Positions 24,012 through 33,888 of a stretch of 64,000 nt of DNA are shown in pieces (position 1 is the first letter of the stretch; the number at the start of each line of letters is the position of its first letter). This DNA comes from an uncultured Bacilli bacterium (GTDB lineage: Bacteria > Bacillota_I > Bacilli_A > RF39 > UBA660). The notes below the pieces were generated by a model. It was given only the letters and a program-made list of their open reading frames with translations, made no database searches and had not been told where the DNA came from. A program made the translations under genes and the position numbers. Location: the NCBI GenBank assembly GCA_910583945.1, contig CAJTYF010000002.1, forward strand, positions 1-64,000, given 5' to 3'.

Positions 24012-24883
24012 AAATCCAAGTAAGAAATGATAAAGTCATTATAGATGGATATGTAAATGCAGTTGATAGGTTTTCAAAAGTTCTTTATGACAAAAGAGGT
24101 CAATTCATAGAAAAGATTTTACCTTCTGTTTTTAGAAGAGCCATTGAAAAAAATCCATCAATTAAAGTTTTGTTAGACCACGATTATGATATAGAATTAG
24201 CCAATACTAAAAATAATACTGCTACTTTATATGAAGATAATATAGGTTTAAGGGCGATAGTTGAAATAACTGATGCAGATGTTATTGAGAAAGCCAAAAA
24301 TAAAAAATTAAGAGGTTGGTCTTTTGGTTTTATTTGTAATAAAGAAGATGAAATTATAAATAAAAATGGTATTAGAGAACGAAGTGTTAGAGATATGGAC
24401 TTGTTTGAAGTATCTATCATAGATGATAAGAAAATACCTGCATATATTGGAACAAGTATTGAAATGAGAGATGAACAACCTAGGGTTATAGAATACAGAA
24501 GTGAAGAGTTTGATGAAAACTCTTTTTCTTATGAAGATGAAGAACCAACAACACCTGATTTTAGTGAAATGACTGCATCACAAAAGAGAGAACTTTTAGG
24601 AAGTTCATATAGGCAACTATTTAAAGATGGTTGGCTAGAAGATTATGATGATGACTTTGTTTATGGAACAATCCAAAATGATAGTCAATTGTATAAGATG
24701 CCTTATTCAATAATCGATGGAACAGTTAATATTGATAGTAATAATCAAGTTAAAGTAGTTCGAGGTGGTTATAAAGAAATAAGAGCAGATGAGGAAGTGC
24801 CTGAACAACCACCAAATGTGGATGTTGGAAAAATAGATTACTCTAGGTATGAGAATATTCTAAAGGAAATTAAGGAGGGATAA
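24008..24883 (+). CDS. Prohead protease (HK97 type)
   Basis: 291 residues. The N-terminal S78-type protease (about 1-155) has VLLDHDYDIELA with the catalytic histidine and LRGWSFGF with the serine region. The C-terminal 130 residues are an acidic extension that may serve as scaffold. It matures the capsid by cutting the N-terminal delta domain of the capsid protein. Confidence 0.9.
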   Translation: MKIQVRNDKVIIDGYVNAVDRFSKVLYDKRGQFIEKILPSVFRRAIEKNPSIKVLLDHDYDIELANTKNNTATLYEDNIGLRAIVEITDADVIEKAKNKKLRGWSFGFICNKEDEIINKNGIRERSVRDMDLFEVSIIDDKKIPAYIGTSIEMRDEQPRVIEYRSEEFDENSFSYEDEEPTTPDFSEMTASQKRELLGSSYRQLFKDGWLEDYDDDFVYGTIQNDSQLYKMPYSIIDGTVNIDSNNQVKVVRGGYKEIRADEEVPEQPPNVDVGKIDYSRYENILKEIKEG

Positions 24884-24884
24884 T

Positions 24885-26066
24885 ATGAATATTAAAAAAC
24901 TTACCGAAGATAAAAATTCAAAGACAACTGAAATGCAAACATTACTAGATAATGTAAAAGCAGAAGAAAGAGCATTTACAGAAGATGAACAAAAATTGTT
25001 CGATAAATTAAAAGGTGAAATTGAAGCCATTAACAACACTATCAAGGCTTTTGAGGACAGTAGAGAATTGGTAGATGAAGATGAAAAGGAAACAAAAAAG
25101 GAGGAAGAAGATAAAATGACAGAAGAAGAAAGAGCCATTGAAGTAGAACAAAGAGATATTAGTAACTTTGCATCTTTTATTAGAAATAATATTTTAAGTG
25201 AAAGAGCAGAGGGAGATAATTTTGCACAAGGTACTAATGGTGTAATAGTTCCAACTACAATTGCAAATAAAATTATTAAAACTGCTTATAATATGTCGCC
25301 AATTTTAGAAAAAGCAACCAAATATAATACGAAAGGTAATTTGGAAATTCCTGTATATGGAAAAACAGAAGCAGGTAAAGACATTACTGTTGGATATTCA
25401 GAAGATTTCCAAGAATTAGTTGAAAGTGCAGGAGCATTTTCATCAGTAACTCTAAAAGACCACTTAATTGGTGCTTTATCAAAAATTGGAAACTCTTTAA
25501 TCAATAATACAGATATTGATTTAGTTAATATTGTAATCAACATTATTGCAGAATATGTAAAACTATTCCTTGAGGGTGAAGCATTAAAAGGTACTGATGG
25601 AAAAATTACAGGATGTAAGGATATTCCTGAAAGTCAAACTCATAAAACAGTTGGTGGAGTAATGACATTTGATGATTTAGTAAAAACTAAAAATAAAGTT
25701 ATTCAAGCATTTAGAAAAGGTTCAATTTGGGTTGGTAGTCAAAATACTCAAACCGAATTAGAGTTAATGAAAGATGCAAATGATAGACCATTATTCCAAC
25801 CTGACCCATCAGGAGAATTTGATGGTATGGTTCTTGGTTATCCATACTATGTATCTGACAATATGGAAGATATAGCAGTTGGAAAAACACCTCTTTACTT
25901 TGGTAACTTTAGTGGTTTAGCAGTTAAAACAACTAAAGAACTTGAAATCCAAGTTTTAAGAGAAAAATATGCAACTCAACACGCAACAGGTGTAGTTGCT
26001 TGGCTAGAAGCCGATATTAAAGTTGAACATCTTCAAAAATTATCTAAATTAGTTATTGGGGAATAA
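24885..26066 (+). CDS. Major capsid protein (HK97 fold)
   Basis: 393 residues. The N-terminal 75 residues are a charged coiled coil (delta domain, LLDNVKAEERAFTEDEQKL) and the body from about 110 has the HK97 core (GTNGVIVPTTIANKIIK, VGYSEDFQELVE). Proteolysis after assembly probably removes the coiled coil. Confidence 0.93.
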   Translation: MNIKKLTEDKNSKTTEMQTLLDNVKAEERAFTEDEQKLFDKLKGEIEAINNTIKAFEDSRELVDEDEKETKKEEEDKMTEEERAIEVEQRDISNFASFIRNNILSERAEGDNFAQGTNGVIVPTTIANKIIKTAYNMSPILEKATKYNTKGNLEIPVYGKTEAGKDITVGYSEDFQELVESAGAFSSVTLKDHLIGALSKIGNSLINNTDIDLVNIVINIIAEYVKLFLEGEALKGTDGKITGCKDIPESQTHKTVGGVMTFDDLVKTKNKVIQAFRKGSIWVGSQNTQTELELMKDANDRPLFQPDPSGEFDGMVLGYPYYVSDNMEDIAVGKTPLYFGNFSGLAVKTTKELEIQVLREKYATQHATGVVAWLEADIKVEHLQKLSKLVIGE

Positions 26067-26067
26067 T

Positions 26068-26520
26068 ATGTTTACTGTTTTAAAAGGTTTTACTTCTGAA
26101 ACAGTTTCTGCTTCAAAGGGCAAGGTTATTGAGATAAAAGATAAATCAGTAGCCGATGCCCTTTTAAAAGCAGGTGTAATTGCTCCATATTCAAAAAAAG
26201 AAATGTCAAATAAAGAAAAAGATACTGAAATTCAGAACTTAAATAATCAATTATCAGAAAAAGATACTGAAATTCAAAATCTTAAAGACCAATTATCAGA
26301 AAAAGATACTGAAATTCAAACTTTAAATGACATTATTTCAGAGATGGAACAAAATAAAATTGTACCATCAGAAAATCCTGATGATACCCAATTAAATGAT
26401 AATGAAAATTTAGATAATAATGGTTCTAAATCAAATGAAGATGAAAAAACAGGTGAAGAACCAAAAGATGAAACATCAACTGAAAATAATGATGATAAAA
26501 CATTAAAAAATAAAGAGTAA
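26068..26520 (+). CDS. Head-region protein with 14-residue coiled-coil repeats
   Basis: The ATG at 26068 (MFTVLKGFTSETV) is preferred to an in-frame start 12 bases upstream. The first 45 residues resemble short phage head proteins; then three 14-residue repeats (SEKDTEIQNLKDQL) form a coiled coil, followed by an acidic Asn/Glu-rich tail. Possibly a head decoration or fibre; the function is not established. Confidence 0.6.
   Translation: MFTVLKGFTSETVSASKGKVIEIKDKSVADALLKAGVIAPYSKKEMSNKEKDTEIQNLNNQLSEKDTEIQNLKDQLSEKDTEIQTLNDIISEMEQNKIVPSENPDDTQLNDNENLDNNGSKSNEDEKTGEEPKDETSTENNDDKTLKNKE
26221..26346 (+). repeat. 42-bp tandem repeat, three copies
   Basis: GATACTGAAATTCA recurs at 26221, 26263 and 26305 (period 42 bp), keeping the frame. 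Copy number could change by slippage or recombination. Confidence 0.85.
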
Positions 26521-26567
26521 AGTAATTCGATTGTTCAGGCAAACTCCTCATGAAAGGAGGAATAGTT

Positions 26568-26864
26568 ATGATTACTAAAATTAGTGAAATAACAGTAGAT
26601 GATATTAAAAATTATCTACGAATATCTGAAATATCAGATAGAGATAAAATATATCTCGATACAATTTTAAAAGTATCTGTCGATTTTATTCAAAATAATA
26701 CAGGTTTAGAAAAAGAAGATTTAGATAAGTATTCTGATTTAGTGGCAGTTGTTTATGTTTTATGTCAAGATTTATATGATACAAGGTCATATTATGTTGA
26801 TGGTAAAAATGTAAATAATGTAGTTTCAACTATATTGGATATGCACTCAAGGAATTTATTATGA
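26568..26864 (+). CDS. Head-tail connector (gp6-like)
   Basis: The ATG at 26568 (MITKISEITVDDIKNYLRI) follows AAAGGAGG. About 98 residues, the normal length of the phage QLRG/gp6-type connectors. It binds under the portal to form the neck. Confidence 0.75.
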   Translation: MITKISEITVDDIKNYLRISEISDRDKIYLDTILKVSVDFIQNNTGLEKEDLDKYSDLVAVVYVLCQDLYDTRSYYVDGKNVNNVVSTILDMHSRNLL

Positions 26865-27199
26865 GAAATACTGTTAAAAATGCAGGAGAATATAATAAAC
26901 CTATCAAAATAGTAAAAGTTGAAAATATTAAAGATGATGATGGCTTTGAAAGTCCTGTTGAAACAGAGATATTAACAACTTATGCTAAAGTAAAAACAAC
27001 AAGGGGATATACTTTAATTCAAAATGATACAGATTTTGAGAAAGCCTATACTAATTTTACAATTAGGTATCCAATTACTGTTATTACTAGAGATATGTTT
27101 ATTAAATTTAATAATAAAACTTACACCATTGAATATTTGAATAATGTAAATGAGGACTCTATTGAGTTAGAAATTCAAGCGAAAGTAGTAGTTAAATAA
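26861..27199 (+). CDS. Head-tail joining protein
   Basis: 112 residues, beta-rich (AKVKTTRGYTLIQNDTDFEK and FNNKTYTIEYLNNV), as in the SPP1 gp16/PF05521 head-closure family. It seals the capsid exit and docks the tail. Overlaps the gene before by 4 bp. Confidence 0.8.
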   Translation: MRNTVKNAGEYNKPIKIVKVENIKDDDGFESPVETEILTTYAKVKTTRGYTLIQNDTDFEKAYTNFTIRYPITVITRDMFIKFNNKTYTIEYLNNVNEDSIELEIQAKVVVK

Positions 27200-27612
27200 T
27201 GGCACAATTCAAAGGACAATTACCAAACGATTTAATAAAAGAGTTTGAAGAATTGGCAATAGCAACACCTAAAATGATGGGAGCAATGACTAAAGCAGGA
27301 GCAGAAACAGTAAAAACTATTGTTGAAAGCAATTTGTCAAAGTCATTTAAATCAACTGATAGATTAAAAGATTGTTTATTTGTTTCAAAGACTTATAAAA
27401 CACCATCTGATGATAGCATAAATAATAAAGTTATGATTTATGGCTATTTGGATAGTGAAAAAAAGCATCCTGCACCACTTGTTGCAATGGCAAGAGAGTA
27501 TGGAACAAGTCGAGGCGAAGCAAAAAAACCCTTTTTTAGAAAATCTTTTAGGAAAAGTGCTATAGAGGATGCTATGAAAAAAGAGCAAGATAAATATTTG
27601 CCAAAGGAGTAG
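27199..27612 (+). CDS. HK97 gp10-like neck/tail component
   Basis: 137 residues with the typical helix (MMGAMTKAGAETVKTIVESN) and the C-terminal AREYGTSRGEAKKPFFRKSF pattern of HK97 gp10-type proteins. Tail completion or neck assembly. Confidence 0.82.
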   Translation: MAQFKGQLPNDLIKEFEELAIATPKMMGAMTKAGAETVKTIVESNLSKSFKSTDRLKDCLFVSKTYKTPSDDSINNKVMIYGYLDSEKKHPAPLVAMAREYGTSRGEAKKPFFRKSFRKSAIEDAMKKEQDKYLPKE

Positions 27613-27614
27613 TT

Positions 27615-27959
27615 ATGAATAATGAAATAGAAAAATTATTTAAGAATTTCAAAGTAAATGATGTATCAATTCCTATTGCATTTATTAGATATAGAGGTAA
27701 ATCTAAAACATATATTACTTACCAAGAAATCAATAATAAACCTGAATTAGAAGCAGATGACAATGTTTTATATAGTTCATCTGTTTATGATATTGATATA
27801 TATTCTGATGGAAACTATTTAAAAATTGTAGAAGAGGTAAAGAAAAAAATGTCAGAAAGCAATTTTACATGGATTGAGGATAGTCTTGATATGCACGAAG
27901 AGGATACAGGTCTATACCATAAAACCATTACTTTTGCAAAAGAGAGGAGTGTGTTATAG
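27615..27959 (+). CDS. Tail terminator/completion protein
   Basis: 114 residues between gp10-like and major tail genes, the usual place of the tail terminator. Beta-rich, with YSSSVYDIDIYSDGNYLKIV. Assigned mainly by synteny. Confidence 0.65.
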   Translation: MNNEIEKLFKNFKVNDVSIPIAFIRYRGKSKTYITYQEINNKPELEADDNVLYSSSVYDIDIYSDGNYLKIVEEVKKKMSESNFTWIEDSLDMHEEDTGLYHKTITFAKERSVL

Positions 27960-28538
27960 ATGGCACAAATAGGATTAAGACATTTTAAGTATTCACCAAT
28001 TAAGGATGGTAAATACACAGGAGTTAATGAAATGGTTGGTGCAATTAAATCAACACCATCATTAAATGTAGCAGAAGCAGAATTGTATGCCGATGATACA
28101 GTAGTTGAAAGTGCATCAGAGGTAACAAAGGGAAGTCTATCATTAACAGTTGCAGATGATGATGACACTATTTTTGCACCATTGTTAGGACATACTACAA
28201 CAGAAGAGGGGGAAGTATTAAAATCATCAGATGATACACCACCTTATGTTGGTTTTGGTAGAGTTTTAGTTAAAATGGTTAATGGTGTAAGAAAGTATAA
28301 AGCAGAATTTTTCTTAAAAGTTAAATTCAAACCATTTGCCAATGAGGGTGATACAAAAGGTGAAAGCATTGAGTTTAAAACTCCTACTGTTGAGGGAACT
28401 ATTTATGTAGTACCTACAGTAGTAAATGGTGTTGAAAAACCATTGTATGAAAGACATCAAACTTTTGATACCGATGAAGAAGCACAAGCCTATTTAGATG
28501 AGTTAATGAAAGCACCTACAACATCACCTACTGAATAG
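27960..28538 (+). CDS. Major tail tube protein (phi13-type)
   Basis: 192 residues with the phi13/TP901 major tail signature: IGLRHFKYSPI, EAELYADDTVVESASE and PFANEGDTKGESIEFKTP. It polymerises into the tail tube. Its own terminator follows, as expected for an abundant product. Confidence 0.88.
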   Translation: MAQIGLRHFKYSPIKDGKYTGVNEMVGAIKSTPSLNVAEAELYADDTVVESASEVTKGSLSLTVADDDDTIFAPLLGHTTTEEGEVLKSSDDTPPYVGFGRVLVKMVNGVRKYKAEFFLKVKFKPFANEGDTKGESIEFKTPTVEGTIYVVPTVVNGVEKPLYERHQTFDTDEEAQAYLDELMKAPTTSPTE

Positions 28539-28554
28539 TGATATTAAGTCTAAT

Positions 28555-28588
28555 GGGTTAGTACAGTTATTGTATTAACCCTTTTTTT
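28555..28588 (+). terminator. Terminator after the major tail gene
   Basis: GGGTTA / TAACCC stem extended by TAC/GTA pairs, then seven Ts. Partial read-through would set lower expression of chaperones and tape measure. Confidence 0.8.
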
Positions 28589-28610
28589 GTTTATATAAGG
28601 AGGAAAATTT

Positions 28611-29191
28611 ATGAAAACTAATTTAAGTTATTTAGATAATGAGGGAAAATTCCCAATAATTTTTACATTAAATGTTATGGAAACAATCCAAGATAAATAT
28701 GGTTCTATGGATGCTTGGAAAGAAAATATTTTTACTAAAGAAACAGGTGAAGAACCAAAAATAGCAGACTTGTTATTTGGTTTAACTGAAATGGTTAATG
28801 AGGGCATTGAGATTTTTAATGAAGAAAATCCTGATGCTCCTAAACTAGAAAAGGTTAATAAAAGACAAGTAGGTAGAATAGTTTCTAAAATTGGAATTGA
28901 GAACTCTATTCAAAAATTAGGAGAAAGCATTATAGATGCTAACACAACAGATGACTCAAAAAACGAGTAATCCACGAGGAAGATACTATAATAATTGATT
29001 TCTCGTGGTTATTATTTGTAGGACATACTCTATTAGGTTTTAGTGAAAGAGAAGTAGGACACATGACTTTAGGTAAATTGATGAAATTATATAAACACTA
29101 TCAAAATTACTATGATTTCACTTTGAAAAAAATATCTTATAGAGAATTAGAAGCAAAAATAAATGAAAGCGAAGAGTGGATACCTGATTAG
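28611..29191 (+). CDS. Tail assembly chaperones gpG and gpG-T (-1 frameshift)
   Basis: The zero-frame product (28611-28970, 119 aa, SYLDNEGKFPIIFTLNVMET) is the gpG-like chaperone. Before its stop lies A AAA AAC (28958-28964), a canonical -1 slippery heptamer. The -1 frame then runs open to 29191, adding VIHEEDTIIIDFSWLLFVGH and a helical domain to EEWIPD, the gpT part. Both products chaperone the tape measure protein encoded next, as in lambda G/GT. Confidence 0.85.
28958..29008 (+). promoter_or_regulatory. Frameshift signal: slippery site plus stem-loop
   Basis: A AAA AAC (28958-28964), a 7-nt spacer, then a perfect 7-bp stem CCACGAG (28972-28978) / CTCGTGG (29002-29008). The spacing fits a stimulatory element for -1 frameshifting. 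Confidence 0.85.
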
Positions 29192-29226
29192 GTGTCTTTT
29201 TTTGTAGTTAGAGAGGAGGTATGCTT

Positions 29227-31530
29227 ATGAGTTCATTTGGAGGAACAGTTAAATTATCAGGAGAAAGTGAATATAAAAAGGCATTAAGTGATATTATCTC
29301 TAATTTAAAAGTTATGTCTAGTGAAATGCAGATTGTAACTGCTACTTATGGGAGAAATGACAAGTCAGTACAAGGTTTATCTGAAAGAAATCAAGTTTTA
29401 AATAGACAAATAGAAGCACAGAAAGATAAAGTTGAAGTATTGAAAAGTGCTTTAGAGTCTGCAAAAAATGAAACAGGTGAAAATTCATCTACTACCCAAA
29501 AATGGCAAACAGAATTAAATAAAGCAACTGCACAATTAGTTTCTATGGAAAAAGAAGTAAAAGAAAATGAAGAAACTATGAAAAAATCAAGTGATGCAAC
29601 TGATGACAATGCAGATAAAGTTAAAAAATTTGGTGATGAAGCAGACAAAACAGGTAAAAAAACAATTACCCTAGGAGATATTATTAAGGCTAATTTAATA
29701 AGTGATGCTATCAAAAAAGGAATATCAGAACTTGTTGATGGCATGAAAAAATTAGGTTCTATGTTTATTGATGTAGGTAAACAGGCTTTAGAAAGTTATG
29801 GAGATTATGAACAATTAGTCGGTGGTGTTGAAACATTATTTAAAGATAGTGCAGATAAGGTACAATCTTATGCAAGTAATGCTTATAAGACATCAGGTTT
29901 ATCTGCTAATCAATACATGGAAACAGTTACTTCATTTAGTGCATCATTATTGCAGTCATTAAATGGTGATACTGCTAAATCTGCAGAAGTTGCAGATATG
30001 GCAATAACAGATATGTCTGATAATGCCAATAAGATGGGTACATCAATGGAAATGATACAAAATGCCTATCAAGGCTTTGCCAAACAGAATTATACTATGC
30101 TAGACAACTTAAAACTTGGTTATGGTGGTACTAAATCTGAAATGGAAAGATTATTAGCAGATGCAGAAAAAATTTCAGGTATTAAATATGATATTAGTAA
30201 TTTAAATGATGTTTACCAAGCAATTCATGTGGTTCAAGGTGAATTGGGTATAACAGGAACAACTGCAAAAGAAGCAAGTACAACTATTCAAGGTTCAGTT
30301 GCATCATTAAAATCTGCATGGGGTAATATGCTTGTTGGTATCGCAGATGATAATGCTAATTTTGAGGGGTTGGTAACCAATTTGATTGATAGTTTATTAA
30401 CTGCTATGGATAACATAATTCCTAGAGTTGAAATTATCATAGGTGGTATCGGAGATATGATAGTTGCCTTTGCAGACCAAATATTACCTAAATTATTAGA
30501 AATTGGTATAAATACAATTGAAAATTTAGTACAAGGTATGTCATCCAATATGCCTAAAGTATTAGAGAGTGTTAATACAATTATTACTAATTTAATAGGT
30601 GGACTAAATAGAATATTACCACAAATAACAACTGTTGCAGTTCAAGTTATAATGCAACTTGCTAATACATTGATACAAAATTTACCTCAAATAATAGAGT
30701 GTGGTATTCAGGTATTATTATCTTTAATTGATGGTTTAGTAAAAACTATCCCTGACCTGATACCTACTATAGTTCAAGCAGTCATTACAATTGTTGAAAC
30801 TTTAATAGACCATCTTGATGAAATAATAGATGCAGGAATAGAGATTATGTTTGCACTTATTGATGGTTTGATTAAGGCTATGCCTGATTTAATTGATAAA
30901 ATTCCTGAAATTATAGATAAATTGATTATGGCTATTACAAATAATCTACCTAAACTTATTCAAGCAGGAATTACATTAACTATTAAATTAGCAGAGGGTC
31001 TTATTAAGGCAATCCCACAATTAGTTTCTAAAATTCCACAAATAATTACATCTCTTGTTAAGGGATTAGGAAATGGTATTGCTCAAATGGCAGAAGTTGG
31101 TTTGAATATGATTAAAGGATTATGGGATGGTATAAAGAACTCATTGTCTTGGATTAAAGATAAAATCAAAGGATGGGTTGGAGATGTATTTAAATTCATT
31201 AAAAAATTATTCGGTATCAATTCTCCATCAACTTTGTTTAGAGATGAGATTGGTTCTAACCTTGCCAAAGGTATTGGTATAGGTTTTTCTGATGAGATGG
31301 ATACAGTAAATAAAGATATAATGGATGCAATCCCAACAGATTATGATTTAGGAGTAAATACAACTTTACATAATGATATAACAAGTTCATTTAATAATAA
31401 TACTTTATCACAAAGTGAGTCTTTTGCTTCTGCAGTAAAAGATGCCTTAAATGGTATGTATGTAAAACTTGATGGAGATAAAGTTGGGGAAATAGTGGTT
31501 AATACAGTAGAGGATGTGATTTATACATGA
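29227..31530 (+). CDS. Tape measure protein
   Basis: The ATG at 29227 has GAGGAGG at 7-nt spacing (an in-frame ATG two codons upstream is too close). 767 residues: an N-terminal coiled coil (about 20-140), a TP901-type core (LGDIIKANLISDAIKKGISE, KTSGLSANQYMETVTSFSAS), then hydrophobic amphipathic repeats (about 390-640, IPDLIPTIVQAVITIVETL). It sets tail length and enters the cell envelope during DNA delivery. Confidence 0.92.
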   Translation: MSSFGGTVKLSGESEYKKALSDIISNLKVMSSEMQIVTATYGRNDKSVQGLSERNQVLNRQIEAQKDKVEVLKSALESAKNETGENSSTTQKWQTELNKATAQLVSMEKEVKENEETMKKSSDATDDNADKVKKFGDEADKTGKKTITLGDIIKANLISDAIKKGISELVDGMKKLGSMFIDVGKQALESYGDYEQLVGGVETLFKDSADKVQSYASNAYKTSGLSANQYMETVTSFSASLLQSLNGDTAKSAEVADMAITDMSDNANKMGTSMEMIQNAYQGFAKQNYTMLDNLKLGYGGTKSEMERLLADAEKISGIKYDISNLNDVYQAIHVVQGELGITGTTAKEASTTIQGSVASLKSAWGNMLVGIADDNANFEGLVTNLIDSLLTAMDNIIPRVEIIIGGIGDMIVAFADQILPKLLEIGINTIENLVQGMSSNMPKVLESVNTIITNLIGGLNRILPQITTVAVQVIMQLANTLIQNLPQIIECGIQVLLSLIDGLVKTIPDLIPTIVQAVITIVETLIDHLDEIIDAGIEIMFALIDGLIKAMPDLIDKIPEIIDKLIMAITNNLPKLIQAGITLTIKLAEGLIKAIPQLVSKIPQIITSLVKGLGNGIAQMAEVGLNMIKGLWDGIKNSLSWIKDKIKGWVGDVFKFIKKLFGINSPSTLFRDEIGSNLAKGIGIGFSDEMDTVNKDIMDAIPTDYDLGVNTTLHNDITSSFNNNTLSQSESFASAVKDALNGMYVKLDGDKVGEIVVNTVEDVIYT

Positions 31531-32222
31531 AAAACTATATAATTTTTAAAGGAGTAGATAGTAGAACTTTTAGTAATCTTATTATAAGTGAATTACCATC
31601 TATCTCAAAACCTAAAATGAGGGTATCAAGTACTGAAATTGATGGTAGAGATGGAGATATTATAGATGAAATAGGATATTCTTCATATAATAAAACTCTA
31701 AAAATAGGTTTAGTAAATTCTAATGATATAGATAAACTTATTAAATACTTTAATGGTTCAGGAGATATTATATTTTCAAATGAACCTGATAAAGTATATA
31801 AAGCACATATTTATGACAAAGTAGATTATGAAAGATTATTAAAATTTAGAACTGCTAAAATAAATATTCATGTACAACCATTTAAATATCTCTTAAACGA
31901 GCCACCTTTTATATTAAATATAACCAATGAAACAGAATTAAAAGTAACTAATGTAGGTTTTGAGAAATCAAAACCTATTATTACTTTATATGGAAGTGGT
32001 GAAATCCAATTATCAATAAATGGGTTGACTGCTTTTTCTATTGATATAGATGATGATTTTGTTGTGATTGACTCTATCAATGAGGAAGCATACAAAAATG
32101 AAATTCTTAAAAATAGAAATATGTCAGGTGAATTTCCTATTTTAGAAAGTGGTGTAAGTATAATTACTTGGACAGGTAACTTAACTAAAATAAAGGTAGA
32201 GCCAAAGTCGAGGTGGTTATAA
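31527..32222 (+). CDS. Distal tail protein Dit
   Basis: 231 residues with the Dit N-terminal pattern (YIIFKGVDSRTFSNLIIS, STEIDGRDGDI) and the C-terminal galectin-like beta domain. It forms the hexameric hub at the tail tip. Overlaps the tape measure stop by 4 bp. Confidence 0.85.
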   Translation: MKNYIIFKGVDSRTFSNLIISELPSISKPKMRVSSTEIDGRDGDIIDEIGYSSYNKTLKIGLVNSNDIDKLIKYFNGSGDIIFSNEPDKVYKAHIYDKVDYERLLKFRTAKINIHVQPFKYLLNEPPFILNITNETELKVTNVGFEKSKPIITLYGSGEIQLSINGLTAFSIDIDDDFVVIDSINEEAYKNEILKNRNMSGEFPILESGVSIITWTGNLTKIKVEPKSRWL

Positions 32223-32223
32223 T

Positions 32224-33885
32224 ATGATTAGTGTTTATCCATCTACAGAAAGATTATTTGAAGATAATGGAATTAAGATATTAAAACCAATAAAGGCTTT
32301 AATAAGAAAAGAAGATAATGGGGATTATTATTTAGATATAAAAGATAAGGTTGATTATCTTGAATATTATCAGGCAGGTATGATAATTAGAGCATCTACA
32401 CCATGGGGATACCAAGCATTTAGATTAACTAATCCTGACATTGATAATAACAAAGTGTCTGCAAGAGCCTATCATGTTTATTTTGATAGTGAGAATTACA
32501 TTATTAAAGATAGTTTTGTAGTAGATAAAAATTGTAATGATGCACTAGACCATCTTAATAATGCTTGTGATAATCCTACTCCATTTACAACTATTTCCGA
32601 TGTATCAAATATATCTTCTTATAGATGTGTCAGAAAAAGCCTAGAAGAAGCCATATCAACAGTTATTGATAGATGGGGAGGACATTTAGACAGAGATAAC
32701 TTTAATATCGCCATAAGGTCTAAAATTGGGCAAGATAGAGGCATTGTATTATCTTATGCAAAAAACATCAAAACCATTAAGCAAAAAGAAAATTGGGATA
32801 ATGTTGTAACCAAAATTTTACCTGTTGGAAAAGATGGTATTTTACTACCTGAAACATATTTAGAAGTATCAGAAGAATTATATGATATACCACATACAAA
32901 AGTAGTATCTTTCGACCAAAACGATATTGTAGAGGATGATTATAAAGATGATGGAGTTCTTGATGAGGAAAGGTATAAGGAAGCACTTATAAAGGATTTA
33001 AGATATAAGGCAACTACTCATCTTGAAAATAATAAATTTCCTAAAGTTAATTATTCTGTAGATGCTTATATTGAAAAAGTTTCTGATGTAGGGGATGTTA
33101 TTTATGTAAAGCATCCAAAATGTAAAATTGATTTAACTACAAATGTTATAGCCATTGAATATGATTGTATTGCTAAAAAATATACCAAAATTGAATTTGG
33201 AAATTTCAAAAGTAAATTAAAAAATTTAATTGATACAGTAACATCATCTATTACAAATGAAGTTAATAAAAGTAAAGAAGAAACTGTTATTAAATTAGAA
33301 ACAGAATTAAAAGAAGCAACAAAGATTATTAAGAACTCTATGAGTGAGTCTTATTGTATTTATGATGGTGATAAAATTCTTGTTGTAGATAGACTTCCAA
33401 AGGAACAAGCAAAAAATGTATTGATGATAAGTAATGGAGGAATAGGTTTTAGTCAAACAGGTATAAATGGTACTTTTAATTCTGCATGGACTATTGATGG
33501 TACTTTAAATATGCAAAAGATAAATGTTATCAATTTAGTTGCAGATATGATTAAAGGTGGAACATTAAAACTTGGTTCTAATTTAAATGAAGCAGGTGTA
33601 ATGGAATTATACGATGAAGCAAATAAGTTAATATGTCTAATAGATAAGACAGGATTAACTTTTTTTAATGAGGATAATTCTTATATAAAAATCAATCCTG
33701 ATGTTGGATTTGCAGGATTTGATGCAGATGGTAATAAAACATATTGGGTTGATGGTGATGAATTTCATCAAAAGAAGTCAGTTGTAGAAGAGGAAATTAC
33801 AATTGCAAGTAAATTAAGGATGATACCAATTGAAACTGATACCAATAATGGTGTCGGTTTTGTTTCGGTTGCACAAGGAGGTTAG
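32224..33885 (+). CDS. Tail-associated protein Tal (endopeptidase-type)
   Basis: 553 residues. The first 370 match prophage endopeptidase tail/gp27-like hub proteins (MISVYPSTERLFEDNGIKIL, ARAYHVYFDSENYI). A coiled coil at about 335-370 leads to a beta-rich C-terminal part (MSESYCIYDGDKILVVDRLP). I see no clear peptidase motif in the C-terminal half. Confidence 0.82.
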   Translation: MISVYPSTERLFEDNGIKILKPIKALIRKEDNGDYYLDIKDKVDYLEYYQAGMIIRASTPWGYQAFRLTNPDIDNNKVSARAYHVYFDSENYIIKDSFVVDKNCNDALDHLNNACDNPTPFTTISDVSNISSYRCVRKSLEEAISTVIDRWGGHLDRDNFNIAIRSKIGQDRGIVLSYAKNIKTIKQKENWDNVVTKILPVGKDGILLPETYLEVSEELYDIPHTKVVSFDQNDIVEDDYKDDGVLDEERYKEALIKDLRYKATTHLENNKFPKVNYSVDAYIEKVSDVGDVIYVKHPKCKIDLTTNVIAIEYDCIAKKYTKIEFGNFKSKLKNLIDTVTSSITNEVNKSKEETVIKLETELKEATKIIKNSMSESYCIYDGDKILVVDRLPKEQAKNVLMISNGGIGFSQTGINGTFNSAWTIDGTLNMQKINVINLVADMIKGGTLKLGSNLNEAGVMELYDEANKLICLIDKTGLTFFNEDNSYIKINPDVGFAGFDADGNKTYWVDGDEFHQKKSVVEEEITIASKLRMIPIETDTNNGVGFVSVAQGG

Positions 33886-33888
33886 AAT

